A stretch of 64,000 nt of DNA from CAITWF01 sp038231575 (GTDB lineage: Bacteria > Verrucomicrobiota > Verrucomicrobiia > Opitutales > Opitutaceae). The position numbers and the translations under genes were made by a program. Within the stretch, counting starts at the first letter, position 1; every line of letters begins with the position of its first letter. The notes beneath the pieces were generated by a model, which saw only the letters and a list, made by a program, of their open reading frames with translations, was not told the DNA's origin and made no database searches. Positions 26,017 through 34,819 of this stretch are shown piece by piece. The stretch is from assembly GCA_038231575.1 (NCBI GenBank), contig JBBRLB010000013.1, positions 1-64,000 on the forward strand, given 5' to 3'.

Positions 26017-26192
26017 CGCTGCGGACGGAGAGGAGCCTCGGAAGATTGCACGATGTATGCCCGGCCGGCGGGCTGGGATACAAACACGCAGCGGTGAGCG
26101 ACTTGAAATTCGCGCCGAAAATCCGGCCCGCACCGGCTGTCCGGTCGCGGAACCGCGTTTTCCCGAATCCGGAACGCGGCCGCGCACCGCGG

Positions 26193-26219
26193 AAAGTGTC
26201 ACGCATGACGTGACACTTT
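26193..26219. promoter_or_regulatory. Perfect 10-bp inverted repeat, candidate operator
   Basis: AAAGTGTCAC and GTGACACTTT are exact reverse complements separated by GCATGAC. The site lies in the 336-bp gap upstream of the permease at 23502-25919 and downstream of the decayed permease copy. No T-run follows on either strand that would make it an obvious terminator, so a regulator binding site is the better guess. The rest of the gap holds the degenerate repeat at 25932-26016 and no gene. Confidence 0.4.
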
Positions 26220-26255
26220 ATCCGGGGCGACTCCGCCAGATTTTGGGAGAAAAAA

Positions 26256-26471
26256 TTACTCGGAGCGCAGGGCCTCGACGGGGTTGACGCGCGTGGCACG
26301 CCGCGCCGGCAGCCAGCACGCGAGCGCGCCGACGTCCAAGACGAACGGCACCGCGAATGTCCCGCGATATGCGAACAGCGTCGCCAGCACGAGCGCGACG
26401 CCGCAACCGATCGCGAAAACGCGATCCAGCTTCGAGCGAGGCGACGGGGCGGGCGCGCGAGCGGGGTTCAC
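26256..26471 (-). pseudogene. Decayed C-terminus of an ADOP permease
   Basis: The last 23 codons read ALACWLPARRATRVNPVEALRSE, the unmistakable C-terminal signature of the neighbouring permeases. Before it only about 45 residues remain, including a single hydrophobic segment (FAIGCGVALVLATLFAY) that does not align with the normal helices. The frame starts at an ATG at 26471, but the preceding 750 residues of the family are missing. This is a remnant of a further array member between two intact paralogs, 62 bp from the next gene. Confidence 0.8.
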
Positions 26472-26532
26472 GTCCCGCGATTGGACCCACGGAAGGTGCG
26501 ACGGGAAGCCGAAAAATTAATTTTTGCACCAT

Positions 26533-28941
26533 TCACTCCGCGCGCAGCGCCACCATCGGGTCGATCTTCGTGGCGCGGCGGGCGGGAACGAAGCACGCGA
26601 GGGCGGCGATGGCGCCCACAAAGAGCGCGACGCCGATGAACACCACGGGATCGGTCGCGCTGATTTCGAAGAGGAGGTTCTGCATCAGACGGGTGAGCGC
26701 GAAGGCCGCCACGAGCCCCACGCCGAGCCCGATCAGCGTGAGGCGGAGGCCCTCCTGCATCACGAGCGCGACGACGTCGCCCGGATCGGCGCCGAGCGCC
26801 AGGCGGATGCCGAATTCGTTCGTGCGTTGCGCGACGCCATAGGCGATGACGCTGTAGATGCCCATGCCGGCGAGCGCGAGCGCGAGGCCAGCGAAGCAGC
26901 CAAGGAGCAGCATCCAGAGGCGGCGATCCGCGACAGACTGGAGGAGGATTTCCGCGTAAGGCTGCACGTCGCCCACCGGTAGGCCCGCGTCGAGCGCGTG
27001 GATCGCCGCGATGATTTCAGGGCGCAGGCTCGCGGCGGGGCGGGTGCTGCGGACCAGGACATTGAGAAAGGCCCCGTCCATCTGCGCGGCGGGATAATAC
27101 ATTTCCGCCGCCGCGGGCTGGGAAATATTTTGCGAACGGGTGTCCGCGGCGACGCCGACAACCTCACGCGGCACGGACTGGATGCCGGTGATGAGCCGGT
27201 GCCCGAGCGGATTTTCATTTGGGAAAAGCTCCTTCGCGAGGGTTTCGTTGATGATGACGACATTCGGCGCCTCGGTGCGATCGCGCCAGGTAAAGTCGCG
27301 CCCCCGCTTGATCGGAATGTCGAGCGCCGCGAAAAATCCGGGTGTGAGCGTGGAGCGCAGCATGATTTTGCGCTCGCTCACGGGCGGAAGCGGGCGGCCC
27401 TCGACGGCCGCGGGCGAACGCGTGAAGCCGTTGCCGGCGCCGGGGAGCGTGGCGGTGGCCGCGGCGGCGGTGACGCCGGGAAGCGCGCGGATTTTTTCGA
27501 GCGCATTTTGAAAGAAGAGGGACTGGCGCGGGAGGTCGGGATACGAGCCGGCCGGCAGCCCGAGGAAAAACGTGGACGCGCCCTCGCGGCGAAAACCGGG
27601 GTCGATATTTTGCAGGCGGCGGAAGCTGTCCATAAACAGCGCCGCACAGACGAGGACCAAGAGCGAGACGGCGACCTCGGTGACGAGCAGCGCGGAGCGG
27701 AAACTTCCCGCGTGCCGGCCGCCGGTCGAACCGCGCGATGAATCTTTCAGCGACTCGTTCGGATCCGCGCGGGAGGCTTGCAGCGCGGGGACCACGCCGA
27801 GCACGAGGCCGGTCAGCAGCGAGAGCGCGACGGCAAAGCCGAGCACGCGCAGGTCGAGGGAGAGTTCGGCGGCGCGCGGAATAAAATTTTCACCGACGCG
27901 CGCCAGCACGTCGAGGCCCCACACGGCGAGCAGGATGCCGAGCACGCCCGCGACCGCCGCGGTGAGCACGCTCTCGGTGAGGAATTGCCGGACGATGCGG
28001 CCGCGCGTGGCACCGAGCGCGGTGCGAATGGCGATTTCCTTCCGACGCGCGGTGACGCGCGCGAGGAGGAGATTGGCGACGTTGGCACAGGCGACGAGCA
28101 GCACGCAGCCGACGGCCGCCAGCAAGGTGAGCAGCATCGGCCGCTGTCCGCCGACGAGATCTTCGTGGAAGGAGACGACGTGAAGGCCGGCCTTCGCGTC
28201 GACTTTTTCGGGATTGGCGGCCGCGTAGCGTTGGTCAACGACGTGGAGTTGCTCCTCCGCCTGCACCAGGTGGACGCCGGGCTTCAGCCGCGCAAGCAGT
28301 GTGAGGTAGCCGGTGCCGCGCTGCACGAGATCGGGCGGCAGCCCCTCGGGCTCGAACACGCGCGGCGCCCAGATCTGGTTTTGCGCGTAGGGAAACCCGA
28401 GGGTCGGCGGCAGCACGCCGATGATCGTGTAAGGCGCGCCGTTGAGCGTGAGCGACTGGCCGAGGATGTCGGGCTTGCCGCCGAAGCGCCGCTGCCAGAA
28501 ACCGTGATTGAGCAGGATGACGTTGGCGCCGCCGGGCCGATCGTCCTCGGGGCGGAAGCCGCGGCCGAGCAGGGGTTGCACCCCGAGCGCGGGAAAAAAA
28601 TTCGCGGTGACGCGAGCGGCCTGGAGGTTTTCCGAATCGCCGCGGCCGGTGAGGGTGAAGCCGGTGAACGCCTGCGCGGCGAATTCGGAAAACACCTGTT
28701 GCTGATCGCGCCACGCGGAATAGCGGGGCCAAGAGACATTGGCCTGCTCAAGTCCGCGTTCGGGAAACGAACCCCACACCCGCGTAAGCTGCTCGGGCTG
28801 AGCGTAGCCGAGCGGACGGAGGAACAGCGTGTTAATCGCGGAAAACAGCACGGTGTTGGCCCCGATGCCCAGCGCGAGCGCGCCGACCGCGAGCGCGGTG
28901 TAACCGGGGGACTTCAGGAGCTGGCGGAGAGCGTGTTTCAT
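26533..28941 (-). CDS. ADOP-type duplicated ABC permease (array member 2)
   Basis: The start at 28941 (MKHALRQLLKSPGYTAL) matches the family N-terminus and gives 802 residues; the open frame upstream overlaps the ankyrin-like gene and is not coding. The first FtsX domain contains CVLLVACANVANLLLARVT and RKEIAIRTALGATRGRI. The second contains RTNEFGIRLALGADPGDV. It ends ACFVPARRATKIDPMVALRAE. The start lies 8 bases after a 27-codon ORF that is itself coupled to the ankyrin-like gene, suggesting one transcript. It is closest to array member 1, from which it is separated by a decayed copy, as expected for local tandem duplication. Confidence 0.92.
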   Translation of the reverse strand: MKHALRQLLKSPGYTALAVGALALGIGANTVLFSAINTLFLRPLGYAQPEQLTRVWGSFPERGLEQANVSWPRYSAWRDQQQVFSEFAAQAFTGFTLTGRGDSENLQAARVTANFFPALGVQPLLGRGFRPEDDRPGGANVILLNHGFWQRRFGGKPDILGQSLTLNGAPYTIIGVLPPTLGFPYAQNQIWAPRVFEPEGLPPDLVQRGTGYLTLLARLKPGVHLVQAEEQLHVVDQRYAAANPEKVDAKAGLHVVSFHEDLVGGQRPMLLTLLAAVGCVLLVACANVANLLLARVTARRKEIAIRTALGATRGRIVRQFLTESVLTAAVAGVLGILLAVWGLDVLARVGENFIPRAAELSLDLRVLGFAVALSLLTGLVLGVVPALQASRADPNESLKDSSRGSTGGRHAGSFRSALLVTEVAVSLLVLVCAALFMDSFRRLQNIDPGFRREGASTFFLGLPAGSYPDLPRQSLFFQNALEKIRALPGVTAAAATATLPGAGNGFTRSPAAVEGRPLPPVSERKIMLRSTLTPGFFAALDIPIKRGRDFTWRDRTEAPNVVIINETLAKELFPNENPLGHRLITGIQSVPREVVGVAADTRSQNISQPAAAEMYYPAAQMDGAFLNVLVRSTRPAASLRPEIIAAIHALDAGLPVGDVQPYAEILLQSVADRRLWMLLLGCFAGLALALAGMGIYSVIAYGVAQRTNEFGIRLALGADPGDVVALVMQEGLRLTLIGLGVGLVAAFALTRLMQNLLFEISATDPVVFIGVALFVGAIAALACFVPARRATKIDPMVALRAE

Positions 28942-28949
28942 CGCCGAAA

Positions 28950-29033
28950 TTATTTCGTGACCGGAGCAGATTCGCGCACCGCCGCCGCGACGGGCAACGC
29001 GAGCAGGGCAACGAACCCAAATAGTTTTCTCAT
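28950..29033 (-). CDS. 27-codon ORF with signal-like sequence, coupled by ATGA overlap
   Basis: MRKLFGFVALLALPVAAAV is followed by RESAPVTK and a stop. The ATG overlaps the TGA of the ankyrin-like gene (ATGA), and the ORF stops 8 bases before the permease start. The positively charged start and hydrophobic core look like a signal peptide or single membrane helix. It could be a real micropeptide, a translational coupler, or the remnant of a secreted protein gene. There is no family match. Confidence 0.4.
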   Translation of the reverse strand: MRKLFGFVALLALPVAAAVRESAPVTK

Positions 29034-29659
29034 TTCGCGACGGCGGCCGGAGCAGGGGCGGGCGCGGTCCCCGCGGGCCATTTGTAGGCGAGCGGAATCT
29101 GGAAAACCTCCGGCACGCCCTTCGCGACCAGCCAGTCGTAAACCGGCTTCGCGGCCGCGCCCCCTTGCTTCGCGCAATGCAGCAGCGTGAACCCATGCGG
29201 GCCGGGCACCGCGGCGGCGGCAACGACGTCGGACCCGAGCGCCGCCTGCACGCGATCGAGCAGCCCGAGCATCGCGGCGGCGTAGAGATCGAAGCGGGCG
29301 TTGTGCGCGAGGAGATATTCCGCGATCGCGCGGCCGCCGGTGTGCGCGGCGGCCTCGAGCGGGGTTTCGAAATCGCCGCCACCCCAGTCCCACCGCGCGT
29401 TGACGAGCGTGGGCGTCTCTTCGACGAACTCGCGGACCTTGTCGAGCGAGCGATGCGCCTGGCCGACGATGCCCTGCACTTTTTCGTCGGGCAGTTTCGG
29501 CGGCTTCGGCGGCGGCGGGGCTTTGCCGGGGGCCTTGTCCGCGGTGGCGGGCGCGGGCGTTTGGGCGAGGAGCGGTGAAAACGCGAGCGGCGCGAGCGCG
29601 CTGCCGGCGGCGAGGTGCAACGAGGTGCGGAGGAACTGACGGCGATCGGGGAGGTTCAT
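29030..29659 (-). CDS. Exported ankyrin-repeat-like protein with Tat-type signal
   Basis: The 209-residue product begins MNLPDRRQFLRTSLHLAAG. It has a twin-arginine motif (RRQFLRT), a hydrophobic stretch and a cleavage site near LLAQ. A Pro/Lys linker follows (KAPPPPKPPKLP). The remainder contains ankyrin-like units: TPLEAAAHTGGRAIAEYLLAH, YAAAMLGLLDRVQAAL and FTLLHCAKQGGAAAKPVYDWL. It presumably acts as a protein-binding module in the periplasm. It sits between two permease genes on the same strand; a functional link is possible but not shown. Confidence 0.78.
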   Translation of the reverse strand: MNLPDRRQFLRTSLHLAAGSALAPLAFSPLLAQTPAPATADKAPGKAPPPPKPPKLPDEKVQGIVGQAHRSLDKVREFVEETPTLVNARWDWGGGDFETPLEAAAHTGGRAIAEYLLAHNARFDLYAAAMLGLLDRVQAALGSDVVAAAAVPGPHGFTLLHCAKQGGAAAKPVYDWLVAKGVPEVFQIPLAYKWPAGTAPAPAPAAVAK

Positions 29660-29796
29660 GGGGAAGGGGGAGAGCTGTAAGCGATAAACGTTATGCTGTA
29701 AGCCGAATGAGGTGAGGGAGAGGAAATTTTGAGGGATGCTCCGGAGACCTGGAGGTTTGAGCTTAGAGCTCGCGTCCTACCGTTGAGCGCGCGCGC

Positions 29797-32244
29797 TCAC
29801 TCGGCCCGCAACGCGATTATCGGATCAACTTTGGTGGCGCGGCGCGCGGGGATCAGGCAGGCGGCGAGCGCGACGACGGCGAGCAGTAGCGGCACGAGCG
29901 CGAACGTCGAGAGATCGTGCGGTGACACGCCATAGAGGCTTCCGGCGAGCAACTCGGCCGCGAAGAAGGCCGCGACAAAGCCGATCGCGAGCCCGCGGAG
30001 GATGAGCCGCGCGCCACCGCCGACGATCAGGCGGATGACATCGCGCGGCTGCGCGCCGAGCGCCATGCGCACCCCGATTTCCTGGGTGCGTTGCGCGACG
30101 GAATAAGCCATCACGCCGTAGATGCCAATCGACGCGAGCAGGAGCGCCACGCCCGCGAACGCGGCGAACAGCCGGCCGAAGAAATACCGCTTCCAGACGG
30201 AGTCGGACCGATGGATGGCGTCTTCCAGCGTGTAGTTGAGATAGATCGGGATTTCGCGATTCACGGCGAGCACCTCGCGCCGCAGCGGCCCGTCCGCCTT
30301 CAGCAACGCCGCCGGATCGCCGCGCACGCGCAGGATCACGGACATGAAGCCCGACGCACCCTGCTCATAGGGGGTGTAGAACGTGGGCGGCACGTCCTCG
30401 CGATCGACCCAGCGGCGCACGATGCCGGCGACACCGACGATTTCAAGCCAGCGCGGCGCGGCTTTCGGGTCCGAGCTGGGATTGCGAAAGCGTTTCCCGA
30501 TCGGATCCTGATCGGGGAAGAATTTTTTCGCGAACCCCTCGTCCACGATCACGACCGGCGGATGATTCAGATCGTCCATCGCGTGGAAGCTCCGGCCGGC
30601 GCGAAGCGGGATGCGGAGCGTCTCGAAAAATCCCGGCATGACTGAGCGCGACTGACCATAGCTGGTGTCGGCGAAGGTCTTCGGATCTGGCTGGCCCTCG
30701 ATCCGGACGCCGTTGAAGCCGCCGAGTCCGAGGCCGGGCAGCGCGGAAACGGCCGAAACCGCTTCCACGCCGGGCAGGGCTTCCAGCCGCGGCAGCAACT
30801 CGCGGAAGAAACCGCGATAAATTGCGGACGGATCGTTCACGCCCTGCGTCATCGCCGGCGGGAAGCCGACGCGAAACGTCACCACGCCGCGCGGGTCGAA
30901 ACCGGGCGCCACGCGGTTCAGCGCGAGAAAACTGCGCAGCATCAGCCCGGCGCCGACCAGCAGCACGAGCGCGAGCGCGACCTCGGTGACGACGAGCGCG
31001 TGGCGCACGCGATGGCGGCGTGCGCCGCCGCCCGCGGTGCGGCCGCCATCCTTGATTTCGCCGACGACCTCCGGGCGCGACGCCTGCCACGCGGGCACGA
31101 AGCCGCACAGCAGGCTCGCGAGAAACGCGAGCGCGAGCACGAAGGCGAACACGGTCGGGTTGAAATCGAACTTCAGCCAGAACGGCAGTTCGACCGGAAT
31201 CGCCGCGAGCATGAGATCCACGCCCCACAGGCCGAGGAGCAATCCGCCCGCGGCGCCGAGCACGCTGAGCAGCAGGCTCTCGACCAACAACTGCCGGAGC
31301 AGCCGGCCGCGGCTGGCGCCGAGCGCGAGGCGGATGGCGATCTCCTTCGTGCGCGCGGAGGCGCGCGCGAGGAGGAGGTTGGCGACATTGGCGCACGCGA
31401 TCAAAAAAACGAACATCACCGCGCCAAAGAGCAGCACCGTGAGTTGCGCCGCGCTCGAGGCCGCTTCCTCGCGCACTTCGCGCAGCGTTGCCACCAGCCC
31501 GTCGTTGGTCGCGGGAAAGGCCGTGGCCAGCGCCGCCGAGATGGTCGCGAACTCGGCGCGCGCCTGCTCCAGCGTGACGCCCGGCTGGAGCATCGCGTGG
31601 CCGGCGAAGTTAAAACTCCCGCGGCGCTGCGCGGTCGCCGCATCGGCGCCCAGCGGCACCCAGAGGTCGGCCGTCTCCGGATAGCGCCAGCCGCGCGGCA
31701 TGACCCCGACGATTTTTCTCGGCTCGCCGTTGAGCTTGATGAGCTGGCCGATCACGTTGTCGGCGCCGCCGAATTTCCGCTGCCAGACATCATAGCCGAG
31801 GAGCACAACGAGTTCAGCCTTCGGATCGTCCTCCGCGGGGAGGAAATCGCGGCCGCGGATCGGTTGCACGCCCATGGCTTGGAACGCGCCGGCGCTGACC
31901 CCCGCGCCCGTCACGCGCTCCGGCGCCTCGTTGCCCCCGAGGATGACGGTGCGCGTGTCGTAGACCCAGATGGCGCTGAGCGTCTGCGTGCGCTGGCGCC
32001 AGTCGAGAAAGTCCGCATAGCAAATGTCGGTGCGGTCGACGTTCTTCGCGGGGATGGCCTCGTTGACCCACAGCATCCGCTCTTGGTGCTGGATTAGTGG
32101 GAGCGGACGGAGGAGGAGCGCGTCGAGCGCGGTGAACGCCGTCGTCGCCGAGCCGATGCCCAGCGCCAGGGTGAGGAGCGCCACGGCGGTGAAGCCGGGA
32201 GTCTTGGCCAGCTGGCGGAAGGCGAACCTGAGATCGGCGAGCAT
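29797..32244 (-). CDS. ADOP-type duplicated ABC permease (array member 3)
   Basis: This 815-residue protein starts MLADLRFAFRQLAKTPGF. Its first FtsX domain includes VFLIACANVANLLLARASAR and KEIAIRLALGASRGRL; the second includes RTQEIGVRMALGAQPRDVI. It ends ACLIPARRATKVDPIIALRAE. Of the array it is closest to the permease at 60311-62731 (shared MGVQPIRGR-like, VVLLGYDVW and QPGVTLEQ segments). That relative sits beside an ATPase and fusion protein while this gene has neither. It lies 33 bp after array member 4. Confidence 0.92.
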   Translation of the reverse strand: MLADLRFAFRQLAKTPGFTAVALLTLALGIGSATTAFTALDALLLRPLPLIQHQERMLWVNEAIPAKNVDRTDICYADFLDWRQRTQTLSAIWVYDTRTVILGGNEAPERVTGAGVSAGAFQAMGVQPIRGRDFLPAEDDPKAELVVLLGYDVWQRKFGGADNVIGQLIKLNGEPRKIVGVMPRGWRYPETADLWVPLGADAATAQRRGSFNFAGHAMLQPGVTLEQARAEFATISAALATAFPATNDGLVATLREVREEAASSAAQLTVLLFGAVMFVFLIACANVANLLLARASARTKEIAIRLALGASRGRLLRQLLVESLLLSVLGAAGGLLLGLWGVDLMLAAIPVELPFWLKFDFNPTVFAFVLALAFLASLLCGFVPAWQASRPEVVGEIKDGGRTAGGGARRHRVRHALVVTEVALALVLLVGAGLMLRSFLALNRVAPGFDPRGVVTFRVGFPPAMTQGVNDPSAIYRGFFRELLPRLEALPGVEAVSAVSALPGLGLGGFNGVRIEGQPDPKTFADTSYGQSRSVMPGFFETLRIPLRAGRSFHAMDDLNHPPVVIVDEGFAKKFFPDQDPIGKRFRNPSSDPKAAPRWLEIVGVAGIVRRWVDREDVPPTFYTPYEQGASGFMSVILRVRGDPAALLKADGPLRREVLAVNREIPIYLNYTLEDAIHRSDSVWKRYFFGRLFAAFAGVALLLASIGIYGVMAYSVAQRTQEIGVRMALGAQPRDVIRLIVGGGARLILRGLAIGFVAAFFAAELLAGSLYGVSPHDLSTFALVPLLLAVVALAACLIPARRATKVDPIIALRAE

Positions 32245-32277
32245 AACGGGACGACAAACGGGTTCAGGGTCGATCGG

Positions 32278-34713
32278 TTACTCGTTTCGCAGGGCGACAA
32301 TCGGGTCGACGCGGGTCGCGCGGCGGGCGGGAAACCAGCAGGCGAGCAGGGCGACGGCGCCGAGCACGAGCGCGACGGCGGCAAACGTCACTGGATCGGT
32401 CGGGTGGACTTCGAACAGGAAGCTGCGGATATAGCGCGTAAGGCCGAGCGACGCGCCCAGTCCCGCGAGCAGGCCGACGCCGGCCACGAGCACGCCGCGC
32501 TTCAACACCAGGCCGACCACGGAGTGCGACTGCGCGCCGAGGGCGATGCGAATGCCGATCTCCCGCGTGCGCTGAATGATTGCGTGCGACATGACGGCGT
32601 AGATGCCAAGCGAGGCGAGGAGCAGCGCGAGCGCGCCGAAGACGGACATGAGCGCGGCGCCGGTGCGCGGGCCCCACATCGCGCGGTAGATGAGATCGCG
32701 GTAGTCGATCGTGAAAATGTTCACGGACGCATCGAGCGCTTGCAGCTCCTTGCGCAGCGTCGGCAGCAGGTCCGACGGATTGCCGGCCGTGCGGACGTGG
32801 AAGACATTGTTGACGTTAAAGACCTGCTGGACGGGAAAGAACGCGAAGGGCGCGGGCGCCGCGCGAAGTTCCACATCGCGGATGTCGCGCACGACGCCCA
32901 CGACTTCCACGAGCGTCTCGCTGCCGTAGAGCTTCACCGTCTTCCCGATCGGATCCTGGCCGGGCCACGCGCGGCGGGCCAGCGACTCGTTGATAATGAC
33001 GACCGACGGGTGGGTGGCATCGTCGGTGGTGGAAAAGTCGCGGCCGGCGACGAGGCTGACGCCCATGAAGTGCAGGAAATCCGGCGCCACGCAGGCGTAG
33101 CTCATGAACTGTCCGCGCGTGCGCAGGGCCTCGTCCTCGCCCTGCGGACGGATCGTGCGCTGCGGATTCACGCCGGTGAGAAACGGCCGGCTCGAGAACG
33201 TGACAGCGGTGACCCCGGGCACGGATTTCAGCCGCTCGATCGCGCGCTGGAAATATTCGAGCGAGCGTGGTTGATCATAGCCGCGCTGCCCGATGCCGGT
33301 GGAGAGCAGCGCGAGGTTCGAGCTGTTCCAGCCCAGCGTCACCGCGTTCGTCTGATTCAGGCTGCGCACGAAAAGTCCCGCGATCACCAGCGCGACGACC
33401 GACAGTGCGACCTGCGAGGCGACGAGCAGGTGACGGAAGGAAAGTAATGGCACGCCGCTGCCGGCGCCGGCCCCGCGCTTCAAAACCGTGACGAGATCGA
33501 CCCGCGCCGCGGACAACGCGGGCACGACGCCGAAGAGCAGCCCGGTCACGAGCGTCGCCAGCAACGCGAAGGTCAGCACGCCGGCGTCCAGCGTCACCTC
33601 CACGGAGGAGGGATAACCCGGCGGACGCATTGCCCAGAGCAGATCGCGGAGCCAGAGGGCGAGGACCACGCCGAGTCCGCCGCCGAGCACGGCGAGCAGG
33701 AAATGTTCGCGGAGCAATTGCGCGACGACCTGGCGACGGCTGGCGCCGAGGGCGACGCGCAAGGCGATCTCGCGCTGCCGGGCGCCGGCGCGCGCGAGGA
33801 GGAGGTTGGCGAGATTGGCGCACGCGATCAGGAGAATCAGGCCCGACAGGCCGAGCAGCAGGTTGCCCGCGCGCAGCAGATCGGAGCGCATGTTGGGATC
33901 GAGCATCGCCTGGGAGATCGGCACCAACCGGATCGAGCGGCCGGCGTTGTCCGCGGGAAAGCTGGCCGCGAGATGATCGCTGATGGGTTTCAGCGCGGCG
34001 GTCGCCGCCTCGGGCGTGATGCCGGGCTTGAGCCGGCCGAGGGCGGACACGACGACGGCGCGGCGGCTCTGAAAGAATTCCAGCATCTGCCCGGTCATGA
34101 CGCTGCGATACGCGATGACTGGCACCCAGTAGTCCGGGGTATCGATCGCGCTGACGCCGCGGAAACCGGCGGGCGCCACGCCCACGACCGTGAACGGCAC
34201 ATTGTTAAAGAGCAGCGTGCGACCGATCGCCGCCGGGTTCGCGCCGAGGCGTGCCTGCCAGAAGGCATGGCTCACGACCACGACCGGCGTCGCGCCGGCG
34301 CGATCGTCGGAGAGCGCGAGGGGCCGGCCGAGGACGGTCTTGACCCCGAGGAGATCGAAGAAGCTGCCGGTGACCAACTGGCCCCAGAGGTCGGAGCTTT
34401 TTTCGCCCTCGGTAAAGCGGACGGTCGAAAACGTGTAGAGCGCCAGATCGGTGAAGACGGTGTTTTGCGCGCGGTAGTCCGTGAAATTCGGATAAGAGAG
34501 CCGCATCAACGTCGGCGTCTTGTCGTCGACCGCGTGCAGCGAAACGAGCTCCGCTGGATGGGCGAAGGGCGGCGGCCGTAAAAAGAACGCGTTGAGAAAC
34601 GAGAAACACGCCGTGCTGGCGCCCACGCCGACGGCCAGCATCAGAAGGGCGACGAGGGTGAAGGCGGGCGACTTGGCGAGCGAACGGCACGCGAACTTGA
34701 GATCGGAGATCAT
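32278..34713 (-). CDS. ADOP-type duplicated ABC permease (array member 4)
   Basis: This 811-residue protein starts MISDLKFACRSLAKSPAF. The periplasmic part carries SYPNFTDYRAQNTVF and GVAPAGFRGVSAIDTPDYW, features of the subgroup with the GFxGV motif. The first FtsX domain contains ILLIACANLANLLLARAGAR and REIALRVALGASRRQVV; the second REIGIRIALGAQSHSVV. It ends ACWFPARRATRVDPIVALRNE. Only 33 bp separate its stop side from the start of array member 3, so these two are probably co-transcribed. Confidence 0.92.
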   Translation of the reverse strand: MISDLKFACRSLAKSPAFTLVALLMLAVGVGASTACFSFLNAFFLRPPPFAHPAELVSLHAVDDKTPTLMRLSYPNFTDYRAQNTVFTDLALYTFSTVRFTEGEKSSDLWGQLVTGSFFDLLGVKTVLGRPLALSDDRAGATPVVVVSHAFWQARLGANPAAIGRTLLFNNVPFTVVGVAPAGFRGVSAIDTPDYWVPVIAYRSVMTGQMLEFFQSRRAVVVSALGRLKPGITPEAATAALKPISDHLAASFPADNAGRSIRLVPISQAMLDPNMRSDLLRAGNLLLGLSGLILLIACANLANLLLARAGARQREIALRVALGASRRQVVAQLLREHFLLAVLGGGLGVVLALWLRDLLWAMRPPGYPSSVEVTLDAGVLTFALLATLVTGLLFGVVPALSAARVDLVTVLKRGAGAGSGVPLLSFRHLLVASQVALSVVALVIAGLFVRSLNQTNAVTLGWNSSNLALLSTGIGQRGYDQPRSLEYFQRAIERLKSVPGVTAVTFSSRPFLTGVNPQRTIRPQGEDEALRTRGQFMSYACVAPDFLHFMGVSLVAGRDFSTTDDATHPSVVIINESLARRAWPGQDPIGKTVKLYGSETLVEVVGVVRDIRDVELRAAPAPFAFFPVQQVFNVNNVFHVRTAGNPSDLLPTLRKELQALDASVNIFTIDYRDLIYRAMWGPRTGAALMSVFGALALLLASLGIYAVMSHAIIQRTREIGIRIALGAQSHSVVGLVLKRGVLVAGVGLLAGLGASLGLTRYIRSFLFEVHPTDPVTFAAVALVLGAVALLACWFPARRATRVDPIVALRNE

Positions 34714-34819
34714 GATCGAAGGAGCAAGAAGCGCTAAACTTCAGGCGGGGTGAGGTCGTGGCTGGGTGGAGGGTGGATGGGGTTCGTAGTTGTGGACCAA
34801 AAATTTTCCCGGACGTGGC

